Shown: positions 17,423 to 29,050, counted from the stretch's first letter. The stretch: DNA of 64,000 nucleotides from Bacillus sp. EB600 (GCF_024494385.1 NZ_JAEVLT010000002.1:186001-250000); one strand, 5' to 3'. Translations and numbers: made by a program. The notes: a model not told the origin generated them from the sequence alone.

Positions 17423-18361
17423 TTATGCTAAAACAGCCAATACATTACGAACAGCTTGTGCTGATTTATCTAAAGCTGCTTTTTCCTCTTCAGTAAGTTC
17501 TAATTCAATTACTTTTTCTATACCATTTCCACCTAGAATAGTAGGAACACCAAGATAAATTCCATCATATCCATACTCGCCCTCAAGGTAAGCAATAGTT
17601 GGAAGCACACGACGTTGGTCTTTAAGAATAGCTTCGCACATTTCAACAAGTGATGCTGCTGGTGCATAATAAGCGCTTCCGTTACCTAACAAATTAACGA
17701 TTTCACCGCCGCCTTTTCTTGTACGTTCAACGATTTGCTCAAGACGATCCTTTGGAATCAAAGTTTCTAGTGGAATGCCACCAGCATATGAGTAACGAAC
17801 AAGTGGAACCATGTCATCACCATGGCCTCCTAAAACAAAGCCAGTAATATCTTTTACAGAGTGATTTAATTCTTGAGCGACAAATGTTCTAAACCGAGCT
17901 GAGTCAAGAACACCCGATTGACCAATTACGCGGTTTTTTGGAAATCCTGATTCTTTGAATACAGTGTAAGTCATAGCATCAACGGGATTTGATAAGACTA
18001 CAATAATAGCGTTTGGAGAATATTTCGCAATATCCTGTGCAACGCTTTTCATAATCTTTTGGTTAGTTTGGACTAAATCATCACGGCTCATTCCTGGTTT
18101 ACGTGCAATACCCGCAGTAATGACAACAATATTGGAATCTTTCGTGTCTTCGTAGTTGGATGTACCAAGAATGTTAGCATCAAATCCTTGAACAGGACTT
18201 GCTTCAAGCATGTCTAAAGCTTTCCCCTTAGTTGGGTTTTCCATTTGAGGAATATCAACTAAAATAACATCGCATAATTCTTTTTGTGCAAGCAAAAATG
18301 CTGTAGTTGCACCAGTAAATCCCCCACCGATAACAGAAACCTTTTTACGTGTTAATCCCAT
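17423..18361 (-). CDS. mdh: Malate dehydrogenase
   Basis: NAD-dependent oxidation of malate to oxaloacetate in the TCA cycle. It belongs to the LDH-like type with [10 protein letters not shown] near the N-terminus, Asp in VILVDIP for NAD, substrate Arg in [11 protein letters not shown] and the catalytic His in [10 protein letters not shown]. The 312 residues match Bacillus Mdh. Last of citZ-icd-mdh. AAGGGGAGAAGG precedes the ATG. Confidence 0.98.
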   Translation of the reverse strand: MGLTRKKVSVIGGGFTGATTAFLLAQKELCDVILVDIPQMENPTKGKALDMLEASPVQGFDANILGTSNYEDTKDSNIVVITAGIARKPGMSRDDLVQTNQKIMKSVAQDIAKYSPNAIIVVLSNPVDAMTYTVFKESGFPKNRVIGQSGVLDSARFRTFVAQELNHSVKDITGFVLGGHGDDMVPLVRYSYAGGIPLETLIPKDRLEQIVERTRKGGGEIVNLLGNGSAYYAPAASLVEMCEAILKDQRRVLPTIAYLEGEYGYDGIYLGVPTILGGNGIEKVIELELTEEEKAALDKSAQAVRNVLAVLA

Positions 18362-18379
18362 TGTCCTTCTCCCCTTTGC

Positions 18380-18398
18380 ATGTTCTTATATAGAACAT
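18380..18398. other. 19-bp palindrome upstream of mdh
   Basis: ATGTTCT, five central bases, AGAACAT: a perfect inverted repeat in the 84-nt icd-mdh gap, about 20 nt before the mdh start. It could be an operator or an mRNA hairpin near the ribosome site. Confidence 0.5.
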
Positions 18399-18445
18399 AT
18401 TTAAAAAAGTATATTTATTAACCTTTTTAAAAGGATGCTCCCAAC

Positions 18446-19714
18446 TTAATCCATATTTTTAATTAATACATCACCAAACTCAGAACATTTCACTTCAGTA
18501 GCCCCATCCATTAATCGTGCAAAATCATAGGTAACAACTTTCGAAGCAATAGATTTTTCCACTGATTTTACAATTAATTGAGCAGCTTCATTCCAGCCTA
18601 AATGTTCAAGCATTAATACCCCGGATAAAATTTCGGATGAAGGATTAACTTTATCTAAGCCTGCATATTTAGGCGCTGTTCCATGAGTAGCTTCAAAAAT
18701 TGCATGGCCTGTCTCGTAGTTAATGTTTGCTCCTGGTGCTATTCCAATACCGCCAACTTGTGCTGCAAGAGCATCGGAAATAAAGTCACCGTTCAAGTTC
18801 ATCGTTGCAACGACATCAAATTCACGCGGTCTTGTTAAGATCTGTTGTAAGAATATGTCTGCGATAGCATCTTTAACAAGAATTTTACCTGCTTTTTCAG
18901 CATCTGCTTGAGCTTGATTCGCAGCGTCTACACCTTGTTCAGCTTTAATGCGGTCATATTGTACCCATGTAAATACTTTATCGCCAAATTCTTTTTCGGC
19001 AAGCTCATAACCCCAATTTTTGAATGCCCCTTCAGTAAATTTCATAATGTTTCCTTTATGAACAAGTGTTACTGATTTACGGCCTTCTTTAATAGCATAG
19101 TTAATCGCTGCGCGAACAAGACGTGATGTTCCTTCTTGTGATACAGGCTTAATTCCAATACCAGATGTTTCTGGGAATCTAATCTTTGTAACGCCCATCT
19201 CATTTTGAAGGAAATCAAGTACCTTTTTAACTTCCTCTGTTCCCATTTGGTATTCAATACCTGCATAGATATCTTCAGTATTTTCACGGAAGATTACCAT
19301 ATCAGTATCTTGTGGACGTTTTACAGGTGATGGTACACCTTCAAACCATCTAACTGGACGCAGACATACGAAAAGATCCAATTCTTGGCGTAAAGCAACG
19401 TTTAAAGAGCGAATACCACCGCCAACCGGAGTTGTTAGTGGTCCTTTAATGGCAATCAAATATTCATTAATTACATCAAGTGTTTCTTGCGGAAGCCACT
19501 CTCCTGTTTTGTTAAAAGCCTTTTCCCCTGCAAAAACTTCCTTCCAAACAATTTTGCGCTCACCTTTATAAGCTTTTTCTACTGCAGCATCTAAAACTCT
19601 GGCTGCAGATGCCCAAATATCTGGACCTGTTCCGTCTCCCTCAATAAATGGGATAATAGGATTGTTTGGAACATTTAAAACTCCATTTTGAACTGTAATT
19701 TTTTCTCCTTGCAT
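18446..19714 (-). CDS. icd: Isocitrate dehydrogenase (NADP)
   Basis: It oxidatively decarboxylates isocitrate to 2-oxoglutarate. The 422 residues include [13 protein letters not shown], the substrate Ser region [15 protein letters not shown] (the phosphorylation site in enteric Icd), [14 protein letters not shown] and the NADP region [13 protein letters not shown]. Length matches B. subtilis Icd. It is the middle gene of citZ-icd-mdh, 162 nt after citZ with a large hairpin between. Confidence 0.98.
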   Translation of the reverse strand: MQGEKITVQNGVLNVPNNPIIPFIEGDGTGPDIWASAARVLDAAVEKAYKGERKIVWKEVFAGEKAFNKTGEWLPQETLDVINEYLIAIKGPLTTPVGGGIRSLNVALRQELDLFVCLRPVRWFEGVPSPVKRPQDTDMVIFRENTEDIYAGIEYQMGTEEVKKVLDFLQNEMGVTKIRFPETSGIGIKPVSQEGTSRLVRAAINYAIKEGRKSVTLVHKGNIMKFTEGAFKNWGYELAEKEFGDKVFTWVQYDRIKAEQGVDAANQAQADAEKAGKILVKDAIADIFLQQILTRPREFDVVATMNLNGDFISDALAAQVGGIGIAPGANINYETGHAIFEATHGTAPKYAGLDKVNPSSEILSGVLMLEHLGWNEAAQLIVKSVEKSIASKVVTYDFARLMDGATEVKCSEFGDVLIKNMD

Positions 19715-19818
19715 TGTCGTTTTCCCCTTCCTAATATGTAAGAAATACCCAGGCTAATCTATCGGCCATTCTTGGGTGTACTACCTTTCACTAAGTAAGC
19801 CTCCGGCTTTAGACTGAA

Positions 19819-19853
19819 TCAAAGGTTAGAAGGCAAATGCCTCTAACCTTTTG
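19819..19853 (-). other. Stable hairpin in citZ-icd intergenic RNA
   Basis: AAAGGTTAGAGGCATTTGCCTTCTAACCTTT on the minus strand has no T run after it. It is probably an RNA processing or stabilising element, or a partial terminator that sets the citZ to icd ratio. Confidence 0.55.
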
Positions 19854-19876
19854 AGTAAATCGATCAAACTTACTAA

Positions 19877-20995
19877 TTAGCCCCTTTGCGACACTGGCAC
19901 ATAAGTTTGCATCCCTGGACCAGTATATTCAGCCCGTGGACGAATCAAACGATTATTTTCATACTGTTCAAGAATATGTGCAAGCCATCCTGATACCCGG
20001 CTTACTGCAAAAATTGGTGTAAATAAATCATGATCAATGCCTAAGCTATGGTAAACGGAAGCAGAATAAAAATCTACGTTTGGCGGTAGTTTCTTTTCAC
20101 CTGTTACCATTTCCTCAATCTTAACAGACATTTGATAAATTTCCGGCTCACCAGTCAGCTCTGTTAATTTTTGAGACATCTTTTTCAAATGTTTTGCACG
20201 TGGATCGCCCAGGCGGTAAACCCTATGACCAAATCCCATAATCTTTTCTTTATTGTCTAGTTTTTCTCGAATATATGGTTCAACATTTTCAAGTGTACCA
20301 ATTTCAGTAAGCATTTTCATTACAGCTTCATTTGCACCACCATGTAATGGACCTTTAAGTGCTCCAATTGCAGCTGTTACACCTGAATAAACATCAGATA
20401 ATGTCGCAACACAAACGCGGGCAGTAAATGTTGACGCATTCAATTCATGGTCTGCGTGAAGAACAAGAGCTTTGTTAATTGCCTCAACTGCAATTGCTGC
20501 AGGTTCTTTTCCATCTAACATATAAAGGAAATTAGCCGCAAAGTTTAAATCCGGTCTTGGAGCAACTGGCTCAAGTCCTTTTCTAATCCTCGCAAATGCA
20601 GTTACTATCGTTGGCATTTTCGCTTGAAGGCGAATTGCTTTTCGATAATTTGCTTCTTCGTCCATTAAATCAGATTCCTCATCATATAAACCTAATAAAG
20701 AAACTGCTGTCCGAAGTGCTGCCATAGGATGGACATCATTAATTGGATACATTTTAAAATGCTCCAACACTTGTTGTGGAAGTGATGCATTCTCTGCAAG
20801 CTGTTTCGTTAACTCCTCTAGTTGTGTTTTAGTTGGCAGTTTACGATGCCACAGCAGATAAATTACTTCTTCAAAGCTTGCATGATCGGCTAAATCGTCA
20901 ATGTTGAAACCAGCATAAGTTAAGGTGTCGTTAATAATTGAGCTAATTGAGGAAGTTGTTGCCACTACCCCTTCAAGTCCCCGTGTTACTGTCAT
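19877..20995 (-). CDS. citZ: Citrate synthase
   Basis: It condenses acetyl-CoA and oxaloacetate to citrate. Catalytic elements are LHADHELNAST (His near 220), GFGHRVYR (His) and the Asp in NVDFYSASVYHSLG. An ATG at 21004 directly abuts GAGGAG. The ATG nine nt on (20995) has correct spacing and gives MTVTRGLEGVVATTSS and 372 aa, as in B. subtilis CitZ. First gene of the TCA operon. A SigA promoter and a near-cre lie upstream. Confidence 0.97.
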   Translation of the reverse strand: MTVTRGLEGVVATTSSISSIINDTLTYAGFNIDDLADHASFEEVIYLLWHRKLPTKTQLEELTKQLAENASLPQQVLEHFKMYPINDVHPMAALRTAVSLLGLYDEESDLMDEEANYRKAIRLQAKMPTIVTAFARIRKGLEPVAPRPDLNFAANFLYMLDGKEPAAIAVEAINKALVLHADHELNASTFTARVCVATLSDVYSGVTAAIGALKGPLHGGANEAVMKMLTEIGTLENVEPYIREKLDNKEKIMGFGHRVYRLGDPRAKHLKKMSQKLTELTGEPEIYQMSVKIEEMVTGEKKLPPNVDFYSASVYHSLGIDHDLFTPIFAVSRVSGWLAHILEQYENNRLIRPRAEYTGPGMQTYVPVSQRG

Positions 20996-21376
20996 AATTC
21001 CCATCTCCTCTACATTCTAATTTCCCCATTACTCATTTGTTCTTCATACATTTATTGCTGTAAAGAAAAAGGCATTCAAAAATGTCAAAGGTATCCATTA
21101 AAGGCAGTTTATGCTAGTGCCAATAATTCATAACATTATGTTTCAACTAAAAGCCTAAGGTGAGCGCATGCTCAAAAAGAAGACATTTTAATGAATACCT
21201 TAACATCACAAAGTTAAGGAAAAATTAATAGCAATAATGCTATTATAGCTATTTTAGCATATAAACTTGGTATATGTAAAAAAGGATGCGCTTACAAGTA
21301 ATATTATAAACAATAATCAGAGTTTTGTGAATCAAAAGGGGCTGAAAACGCGAAATAAATAATTTTTTGTAAATTT
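20996..21376 (-). promoter_or_regulatory. citZ 5' region
   Basis: The citZ leader is about 300 nt with no credible ORF. It holds several short inverted repeats, for example AATAGC-6nt-GCTATT near 21224-21241. Such AT-rich dyads could serve CcpC, but I could not match ATAA-N7-TTAT cleanly. Confidence 0.45.
21283..21331 (-). promoter_or_regulatory. citZ promoter with near-cre at transcription start
   Basis: TTCACA (21331-21326), a 17-nt spacer and a perfect TATAAT (21308-21303) on the minus strand. TGTAAGCGCATCCT (21296-21283) matches the cre consensus TGWAARCGYTWNCW except at one position and covers the expected +1. CcpA repression would fit known citZ control. Confidence 0.6.
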
Positions 21377-21838
21377 TTATCTAAAAAGCTCAAAAAATTT
21401 CATAGCTGTAAAGGCAATACCCGCCCCGATTAAAGGCCCCACTGCAACACCCTTAAAAAGAGTGACAGCAAAAATCGTCCCAAGCACAAGCGCAGTTGTG
21501 ATTTGTGGATCTTTTGTTAATAGCATAACACCGCCTTTTGCCAAAAGCGCCACTAGTATTCCAGAAATAAGTGCAACCCAGGCAAATGGTGATTTAAATG
21601 CCCCAATTAAATCCTTAAAGCCAATGTCACCACTAGCAATAGGTGTTAAAACAGCTATTGTAATGATTGTTACTCCCCAATTGATCCCTTTCATTTGTAA
21701 AACGGAGAAAAATTTTCCCTCTAGCCCAATAAGCTTACATAATAGTAAAACCCCAATGGCAACCATTAATGAGCTGTTTTTTGCAATAAATCCAATAATA
21801 AGAAGTAATAGCAGGAATAACCATGATTGACTCAACAT
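21377..21838 (-). CDS. ytwI: DUF441 membrane protein YtwI
   Basis: Small integral membrane protein of the DUF441 family, function unknown. About four or five hydrophobic segments cover most of the 153 residues (SWLFLLLLLIIGFI; SLMVAIGVLLL; WGVTIITIAVLTPIA; FAWVALISGILVALLA). The ORF extends to 21889, but ATG 21838 has AAAGGAGAT six nt before it. It is divergent from ytvI and downstream genes are citZ-icd-mdh, the B. subtilis order. Confidence 0.88.
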   Translation of the reverse strand: MLSQSWLFLLLLLIIGFIAKNSSLMVAIGVLLLCKLIGLEGKFFSVLQMKGINWGVTIITIAVLTPIASGDIGFKDLIGAFKSPFAWVALISGILVALLAKGGVMLLTKDPQITTALVLGTIFAVTLFKGVAVGPLIGAGIAFTAMKFFELFR

Positions 21839-22072
21839 AATATCTCCTTTTCTTCCTTTGATGAAGGAACCCGAACGAATAATGAACAATACATATTGTA
21901 CTATCTCCAGTCCATTTCATCTAAAAAATAGTAATTTCAAAGTGAAACCTTTCATTGCCTGGGACGTAAGAACGGTTATTGGACTTTTCAGTTGGAGAAT
22001 TATACAGTTTATTCAAATAATGTTAAACTGAACCTATCTAGAGAACTTTTTGATAAAGGAGGAGTAACCTTT

Positions 22073-23188
22073 TTGAATCAAACGTACATATTTCGGACAA
22101 TGCGGTTTTTACTAGTTATTGGGATTGTCTTCCTTGCTTTTTTGGCTTTTTTTTATCTCTCTAAAGTAACCTACCCATTTTTAATCGGCCTAATTATTGC
22201 CTTTCTCATTAACCCTATTGTAAACCTCTTTGAAAAAAAAGCACGAATGCCGCGTACCCTTTCCGTACTGTTGGCACTTATTATTGTTTTTGCATTATTT
22301 GCAGGGCTAATAACTCTGTTAATAGCTGAAATTGTTTCTGGAGCTAACTATCTAGCAAAAGTAGTTCCAGAACATCTTGATACCTTAATTAGTTATATTG
22401 AGAAGATTGCCGCGGCGCAAATCATCCCGTTCTATAATAATTTAACAAGTATGTTTAGCAAACTTGATGCGGGTCAGCAGGACACCATTATGCTGAATAT
22501 CCAAAATGTTGGCAGGAAAATTGGTTCGACAGTTGGAACGTTTATTCAAAATCTCTTTGGTAATATTCCAAATATTCTCTCCTGGTTTCCAAATGCAGCA
22601 ACTGTCTTAATATTTTCCTTATTGGCGACCTTTTTTATAAGTAAGGATTGGCAAAAACTTGGAGGATTTGGAGAAAGACTTTTACCAGAAAGGGCAAAAG
22701 CCAGTGGAAGGACAGTATTTACCGATTTAAAAAAAGCTTTATTCGGCTTTATTAGAGCTCAATTAACCCTTATCTCAATTACCGCTGTTATTATTCTAAT
22801 TGGATTGCTAATCCTGCGTGTCGATTATGCAATCACAATTGCACTTATCGCGGGTATCGTTGATATCCTTCCTTACCTTGGTACTGGGGTTGTTTTTGTT
22901 CCATGGATTATTTATGAAATTATTTCCGGGGATATGGGCATGGGAATAGGGCTGGGCGTACTTTATTTGGTTGTTCTTGTTCAAAGGCAAATAATGGAAC
23001 CAAAAATCCTTTCCTCCAATATAGGTCTCGACCCATTAGCCACTCTAATCGCTTTGTTTGTTGGATTTAAAACGATTGGATTTTTGGGGCTAATTGTTGG
23101 ACCAGTTACACTTGTAGTAATCACCACCCTAAATCGTGCCAATGTTTTTCGTGATATTTGGGCGTATATAAAAGGGAATGAAAAATAA
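22073..23188 (+). CDS. ytvI: AI-2E-family permease YtvI (sporulation)
   Basis: Integral membrane protein of the AI-2E transporter family. YtvI is annotated as a sporulation membrane protein with unproven transport function. Hydrophobic segments fall near residues 10-60, 70-95, 150-175, 205-260 and 270-340, with the family's GLDPLATLIALFVG near the C-terminus. The ORF opens at 21992, but TTG 22073 follows AAAGGAGGAG by ten nt and gives 371 aa, the length I recall for B. subtilis YtvI. Repeat copy 3 and a convergent terminator follow. Confidence 0.88.
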   Translation: MNQTYIFRTMRFLLVIGIVFLAFLAFFYLSKVTYPFLIGLIIAFLINPIVNLFEKKARMPRTLSVLLALIIVFALFAGLITLLIAEIVSGANYLAKVVPEHLDTLISYIEKIAAAQIIPFYNNLTSMFSKLDAGQQDTIMLNIQNVGRKIGSTVGTFIQNLFGNIPNILSWFPNAATVLIFSLLATFFISKDWQKLGGFGERLLPERAKASGRTVFTDLKKALFGFIRAQLTLISITAVIILIGLLILRVDYAITIALIAGIVDILPYLGTGVVFVPWIIYEIISGDMGMGIGLGVLYLVVLVQRQIMEPKILSSNIGLDPLATLIALFVGFKTIGFLGLIVGPVTLVVITTLNRANVFRDIWAYIKGNEK

Positions 23189-23197
23189 CAAGAACTA

Positions 23198-23345
23198 AAG
23201 CGGAAGCGCCCGTTTAGCGACGTATGGACTGGAGCACACTGGACTGAGATAAAGGAAACACGAAGAGCCTTAGCGCATTCGTGCTTGACTTATCGTAGGG
23301 AAGTGGGCGAAGTACACTAGTCGCTGGGCGCTGGAGCTAGACGTA
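23198..23345. repeat. Dispersed repeat copy 3 (module Y, full)
   Basis: Complete Y module in reverse orientation to copies 1 and 7: AAAGCGGAAGCGCCCGTTTA, GAGATAAAGGAAACACGAAG, CTTGACTTATCGTAGGG and CGCTGGAGCTAGAC. It begins about 10 nt after the ytvI stop and precedes the terminator. Confidence 0.88.
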
Positions 23346-23400
23346 AATTAAACTTATTCACAGTAATCAACAGGTTAAAATTTTATAATTTCTTAAATGA

Positions 23401-23446
23401 CAAAAAGGTGTCAACTCTCATTTTCAGAGTTGACACCTTTTTTTGT
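23401..23446. terminator. Bidirectional terminator between ytvI and fxsA
   Basis: AAAAAGGTGTCAACTCT, short loop, AGAGTTGACACCTTTTTTT: a very stable stem with T runs on both strands, between two convergent genes. Confidence 0.9.
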
Positions 23447-23473
23447 CTAGTTACAGCGCCCGCTTTTCTTATT

Positions 23474-23860
23474 TCATTTGATAATTTTTATATTACCGCG
23501 GTTAATCCACTTACGAAAGGATTTTTTCATGACTACTTTAAACAGCTTCCTTGTGATTGGGAATAGCATGAGAAATCCGAGAATATCCGTAATAAAACCA
23601 GGAGTAATAAGCAGCGTGCCTCCAACAAGAATACAAATTCCATCTAACACTGCTTCTCCAGGAATTTGTCCGTAGCTAAGCTGTTCCTGTGCTTTTCGAA
23701 TGGTTTGAAGTCCTTCCTTTTTTGCTAAGTATGCACCAATAACGCCTGTGAGTATAATAAATGCAATGGTAGGCAGTACACCAATCGTTTTTCCTGAAAG
23801 CAATAATATACCAATATCTACTGTGGGTATAAGAATAAGCAATACTATGAAATAGCGCAT
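23474..23860 (-). CDS. fxsA: FxsA family membrane protein
   Basis: FxsA proteins are small inner-membrane proteins. E. coli FxsA interferes with F exclusion of T7; the Bacillus role is unknown. The 128 residues have about three membrane segments (MRYFIVLLILIPTVDIGILLL; VLPTIAFIILTGVIGAYL; GICILVGGTLLITPGFITDILG) and a basic tail (KSFRKWINRG). LLITPGFITD is typical of the family. It lies upstream of pyk, as in B. subtilis. Confidence 0.9.
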   Translation of the reverse strand: MRYFIVLLILIPTVDIGILLLSGKTIGVLPTIAFIILTGVIGAYLAKKEGLQTIRKAQEQLSYGQIPGEAVLDGICILVGGTLLITPGFITDILGFLMLFPITRKLFKVVMKKSFRKWINRGNIKIIK

Positions 23861-23918
23861 TTATTTCCCCTTTGTAATAGCTTTTATACTATTATACGTG
23901 TTCTTATCAAAAAAATAA

Positions 23919-23946
23919 AAAAGAAGGGGCTGATCCTTCTTTTTTT
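23919..23946. terminator. Terminator after pyk
   Basis: AAAAAAGAAGG, 7-nt loop, CCTTCTTTTTTT-type stem about 100 nt past the pyk stop, with T runs on both strands. Confidence 0.75.
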
Positions 23947-23983
23947 AAAAGATAAAAAGTATAACAGTTTAAACTTTGAAAAC

Positions 23984-24033
23984 TGTCTAGCTCCAGTGCC
24001 CAGCGCCTAGTGGACTTCGCTAAACGGGTGTTT
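23984..24033. repeat. Dispersed repeat copy 4 (deleted Y)
   Basis: Only the two ends remain: TGTCTAGCTCCAGTGCCCAG and CTTCGCTAAACGGGTGTTTC. The central part is missing. It sits within 10 nt of the pyk stop, between it and the terminator. Confidence 0.7.
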
Positions 24034-24042
24034 CTGCAATTC

Positions 24043-25806
24043 TTATAGCACACTTGCATGGCCATCATAAATGAAGCCTCTCCTTGCATCAACGGTAATC
24101 TCCTGACAATCCTTAAATAATGAAAGTGCATTCTCAACACCTACAATTACCGGGATCCCAAGGTTTAAACCGACAACTGCAGCATGGCTGGTTAAACCGC
24201 CTTCTTGAGTAATCAGGGCAGCACATTGTTCAATTGCCGGAACCATATCACGGTCAGAGCCAATCGTAACCAAGATGGAGCCTGGCTTCACTTTATCAAT
24301 GGCCTCCTGAGCATTATTGGCTAGGACAACTTTCCCGAAAGCTGATTTACGTCCAATCCCTTGTGCTTTGGCAAGTATATCACCAACTACATGAATTTTC
24401 ATTAGATTGGTTGTCCCAGCTTCGCCAACTGGAACTCCTGCCGTAATTACAACTAAATCACCGTGCTTTACAATACCGCTATTTAGACTCTCTTGAACAG
24501 CAATATCAAGCATTTCATCTGTTGTACTTACTTCTAAGCCCAATTGTGGATAAACTCCCCAAACAAGTGATAGGCGCCTTTTTACAGAAGGATTCGCTGT
24601 AACAGCTACGATTGGTGCCTTTGGTCTGTACCTTGAAATCATCCGTGCTGTATGACCGCTTTCTGTTGGTGTCACAATAGCATTCACATCAAGATTTAAA
24701 GCAGTATGGGCTACCGACTGTCCAATAGCATCTGTAACATTATGATCAGAATCCTTACTGCGATTTGATAAAATTTCTCTATGATCTAACGCTGTCTCCG
24801 CTCTAGAAGCAATGTTATTCATCGTCTGAACTGCTTCAACAGGATATAAACCTGCAGCTGTTTCGCCAGAAAGCATGATCGCATCCGTACCATCAAAAAT
24901 TGCATTTGCTACGTCACTGGCTTCTGCACGTGTTGGTCTTGGATTACGCTGCATTGAATCAAGCATTTGCGTGGCAGTAATGACAGGTTTTCCAAGCACA
25001 TTACACTTCTTAATCAGCATCTTTTGAACGAGGGGAACTTCTTCAGCTGGAATCTCGACGCCCAGGTCTCCGCGAGCAACCATTAAACCGTCGGAAACTT
25101 CTAGAATTTCATCAATATTATCCACACCTTCCTGGTTTTCGATCTTTGGAATAATGTGAATATCAGTTGCGTTATTTTCCTCTAGGAGTTGGCGGATTTC
25201 CAAGACATCTTTACTGCGGCGCACGAAAGAAGCAGCAATAAAATCAATTCCTTGTTCAATGCCAAATAGAATATCTTTTGTATCCTTTTCTGTTATTCCC
25301 GGTAAATTCACGGAAACACCTGGTACGTTTACACCCTTTTTATTTTTCAACGTACCGCTATTTAATATTTTTGTATGGATTTCGTTATTGGATTTATCAA
25401 TATTTGTTACTTCTAAGCCGATCAAGCCGTCATCTAATAAAATTTTCGAGCCCATATGAACATCTTCGATCAATCCTGGATATGTAATTGAGAACTTATC
25501 AACCGTACCCTCTACTTCATTCATAGATACGATTACATTATCTCCTGCTTTAAGCTCAAGTGTTCCGCCCTGCATGTTATGTGTACGAATCTCCGGACCC
25601 TTTGTATCAAGTAAAATTGCTACGGTCTTACCCGTTGCTTTTGCAGCTTCACGAATATTGATAATACGCTGACCATGTTCTTGATGATCACCATGAGAAA
25701 AGTTCAGCCGGGCAACATTCATACCTGCATTAATTAATTGGGATAGTTTTTCGACGCTTTCACTGGCAGGGCCAATTGTACAAACAATTTTTGTCTTACG
25801 TAACAT
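24043..25806 (-). CDS. pyk: Pyruvate kinase with C-terminal PEP-utiliser-like domain
   Basis: It transfers phosphate from PEP to ADP, the last glycolytic step. The core (1-470) has [20 protein letters not shown], the signature [13 protein letters not shown] and [14 protein letters not shown]. The 587-residue length includes the extra C-terminal domain (about 500-587) with [17 protein letters not shown], as in Bacillus and Geobacillus enzymes. The domain keeps the TSHA motif. Gene follows pfkA by 32 nt, so both glycolytic enzymes are co-expressed. Confidence 0.98.
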   Translation of the reverse strand: MLRKTKIVCTIGPASESVEKLSQLINAGMNVARLNFSHGDHQEHGQRIINIREAAKATGKTVAILLDTKGPEIRTHNMQGGTLELKAGDNVIVSMNEVEGTVDKFSITYPGLIEDVHMGSKILLDDGLIGLEVTNIDKSNNEIHTKILNSGTLKNKKGVNVPGVSVNLPGITEKDTKDILFGIEQGIDFIAASFVRRSKDVLEIRQLLEENNATDIHIIPKIENQEGVDNIDEILEVSDGLMVARGDLGVEIPAEEVPLVQKMLIKKCNVLGKPVITATQMLDSMQRNPRPTRAEASDVANAIFDGTDAIMLSGETAAGLYPVEAVQTMNNIASRAETALDHREILSNRSKDSDHNVTDAIGQSVAHTALNLDVNAIVTPTESGHTARMISRYRPKAPIVAVTANPSVKRRLSLVWGVYPQLGLEVSTTDEMLDIAVQESLNSGIVKHGDLVVITAGVPVGEAGTTNLMKIHVVGDILAKAQGIGRKSAFGKVVLANNAQEAIDKVKPGSILVTIGSDRDMVPAIEQCAALITQEGGLTSHAAVVGLNLGIPVIVGVENALSLFKDCQEITVDARRGFIYDGHASVL

Positions 25807-25838
25807 CTGGTTTCCTCCTTGGGGTCATGGTTCTTTCA

Positions 25839-26804
<966 letters not shown>

Positions 26805-26901
26805 TCACCTCAATTGGTCGTACAGTCAAATCCTTCAATAAATAATATGGATAGACCATAAACTATTTTTATTATTTAACTGATTGACTAGGAATATTTA
26901 T

Positions 26902-26930
26902 AAAGTATCACGAAGAAATGCCTATCACAA
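26902..26930 (-). promoter_or_regulatory. Candidate promoter of pfkA-pyk
   Basis: TTGTGA (26930-26925), a 17-nt spacer and TACTTT (26907-26902) on the minus strand, about 100 nt before pfkA. Further upstream lies a 10-bp palindrome ACCAATTGGT (27014-27023). No T-box or riboswitch is seen. Confidence 0.45.
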
Positions 26931-27067
26931 CAAAATCCTGTGTAAATAATGTGTACTTATTAATAGGCGGAATTGTTCGCAAAATGGAACCGTTTTTAAT
27001 GTTAATCCTATTAACCAATTGGTATATACTACCTAAATCAAATAGTACATACTAATTTATTAACAAG

Positions 27068-27092
27068 GAAAAACGTGCCCAAATAAGCACGT
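27068..27092 (-). terminator. Terminator after accA
   Basis: AACGTGCTTATTTGGGCACGTTTTT on the minus strand right after the accA stop. It separates accDA from pfkA-pyk. Confidence 0.8.
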
Positions 27093-28070
27093 TCAATTTA
27101 CCTTAATAAATTCATTTTTAGTTGAATACGAGCCAATTACTCTGTATTTCTGGAACCGATTTTCGATTAGTTCAGCTTCTGACAATTTCAAAAGCTTCTC
27201 AAGCGAATTTTTTAGGACTTTTTCAATTTCTTCTGCTTGTTTTTCGACATTTTTATGGGCCCCGCCTTTTATTTCCGGAATGACTTCATCGATTATTCCA
27301 AGCTGTTTTAAATCTGGAGCAGTGATTTTCATCGATTCTGCTGCCATTTTTGCCTTTGAAGCATCCTTCCATAAGATAGCTGCGGCTCCTTCTGGGGAAA
27401 TGACAGAGTAAGTAGAGTTCTCAAGCATATGAATGTAGTTGCCTATGCTAAGTGCCAATGCTCCCCCGCTCCCGCCTTCGCCAATCACAATACAAATAAC
27501 TGGGACTGTCAGTCCGGCCATTTCTACTAAATTCTTTGCTATTGCTTCGCTTTGACCGCGTTCCTCAGCTGCTTTTCCTGGGTATGCACCTTTTGTGTCT
27601 ATAAAACAAATAATTGGACGATGGAATTTTTCCGCCTGCTTCATTAAACGAAGTGCTTTCCGATATCCTTCTGGATGAGGCATTCCAAAGTTTCGACGGA
27701 TATTCTCTTTTGTATCCTTTCCTCTTTGGTGCCCAATGACTGTAACTGGAAGGCCCTTAAATTTGGCAATTCCGCCGACAATCGCTTCATCATCACCAAA
27801 AGTTCTGTCACCATGGCATTCAAAAAAGTCCTCAAATAAATAACCGATATAATCAAGTGTTGTTGGCCGGTTTGGATGTCTAGCAATTTGAACCCGATCC
27901 CAAGGCTTTAAATTTTCATATATATCTTTTTCTAGTTTTTCAAGCCTGGCTTCAAGTTTTTCTATTTCAGTGGATAAATCAAGATCGGATGTTTTCGTGA
28001 ATTCCTTTAATTCCATTATTTTATTCCTTAATTGAACAATAGGACGTTCAAATTCTAATTCTCCTACCAC
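27093..28070 (-). CDS. accA: Acetyl-CoA carboxylase carboxyltransferase subunit alpha
   Basis: With AccD it transfers the carboxyl group from biotin carboxyl carrier protein to acetyl-CoA, giving malonyl-CoA. The 325-aa protein has [39 protein letters not shown] and [15 protein letters not shown] (oxyanion region). The start is GTG (28070), with GGGAGGTGAA six or more nt before it and overlapping the accD end, so translation is coupled. A terminator follows. Confidence 0.98.
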   Translation of the reverse strand: MVGELEFERPIVQLRNKIMELKEFTKTSDLDLSTEIEKLEARLEKLEKDIYENLKPWDRVQIARHPNRPTTLDYIGYLFEDFFECHGDRTFGDDEAIVGGIAKFKGLPVTVIGHQRGKDTKENIRRNFGMPHPEGYRKALRLMKQAEKFHRPIICFIDTKGAYPGKAAEERGQSEAIAKNLVEMAGLTVPVICIVIGEGGSGGALALSIGNYIHMLENSTYSVISPEGAAAILWKDASKAKMAAESMKITAPDLKQLGIIDEVIPEIKGGAHKNVEKQAEEIEKVLKNSLEKLLKLSEAELIENRFQKYRVIGSYSTKNEFIKVN

Positions 28071-28933
28071 TTCATTTCACCTCCCGGTTCATGAATATCA
28101 AGAATACTTGTAATTTGATCCTTCAATTCCAGACGAGGAATAATAGCATCCAATTGACCATGTTTTAATAGAAACTCAGCAGTTTGGAAGTCTTCCGGAA
28201 GCTCTTCCCTAATGGTCTGTTCGATTGTTCTACGACCTGCAAAAGCAATCAGTGCCCCTGGCTCTGCAAAATTGTAGTCACCCATGGAAGCAAAGCTTGC
28301 CGACACACCTCCAGTTGTTGGATGGGTCATAATCGAAATATAAAGTCCGCCATTATCACTAAACCTTTTTAAAGCAACACTTGTTTTTGCCATTTGCATC
28401 AGGCTTAATGCGCCTTCCTGCATTCGGGCTCCCCCTGAAGCTGTAAAGATAATGAATGGCACTGAGAGCTCGTCTGCCTTTTCAATTGCTCGAGTAATTT
28501 TCTCTCCCACAACAGACCCCATGCTTCCCATTCGAAAGGATGAATCCATCACAGCAATGACAATCTGGTGATTATTTATGGCACCTATTCCTGTTACTAC
28601 TGCTTCGTTAAGATGACTATTTTCTTGATCCTTTTTTAATTTATCCATGTAATTAGGGAAGTTTAACGGATTTTCCGAGAACATATTTGCATCCAGTTCC
28701 TCAAAGCTTCCTTCATCAATAAAACTATCGAGACGTTCCCTTGCAGTCATTTTAAAATGATGGTTGCAATTCATACATACCTTTAAATTTTTAATAAGTT
28801 CTTTCGTGTATATAATTTTTTTACATGATGGACATTTTGTCAAGATTCCTTCTGGAACATCCTGTTTGGCTGTACTTGAAGGAATTGTCGCATATTTTTT
28901 CTTTTTATTAGTTGTAAAAAGCTCTTTAAGCAA
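28064..28933 (-). CDS. accD: Acetyl-CoA carboxylase carboxyltransferase subunit beta
   Basis: Partner of AccA. It has the N-terminal zinc ribbon CPSCKK...CMNCNHHF and the crotonase-like core ([32 protein letters not shown]). The ORF runs to 28984, but TTG at 28933 follows GGGAGG with proper spacing and gives [14 protein letters not shown] and 289 aa, nearly the B. subtilis length. A FadR-type palindrome (29051-29069) lies in its upstream region. Confidence 0.96.
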   Translation of the reverse strand: MLKELFTTNKKKKYATIPSSTAKQDVPEGILTKCPSCKKIIYTKELIKNLKVCMNCNHHFKMTARERLDSFIDEGSFEELDANMFSENPLNFPNYMDKLKKDQENSHLNEAVVTGIGAINNHQIVIAVMDSSFRMGSMGSVVGEKITRAIEKADELSVPFIIFTASGGARMQEGALSLMQMAKTSVALKRFSDNGGLYISIMTHPTTGGVSASFASMGDYNFAEPGALIAFAGRRTIEQTIREELPEDFQTAEFLLKHGQLDAIIPRLELKDQITSILDIHEPGGEMKW

Positions 28934-29050
28934 GGTAAAACCTCCCTCGTAGGTAAAGCTCAGGCAAGCTGGCAAATTTTTCATGGCTTTTTATTTTGAA
29001 GTCTTCCTCTTTGTCTGCCACTTCATTCGTCTTGTACCTCTATGATGTAT

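Noticed and set aside
27014..27023. ACCAATTGGT as an operator of pfkA
   Set aside because: Short palindrome in an AT-rich spacer with no second copy; insufficient evidence.
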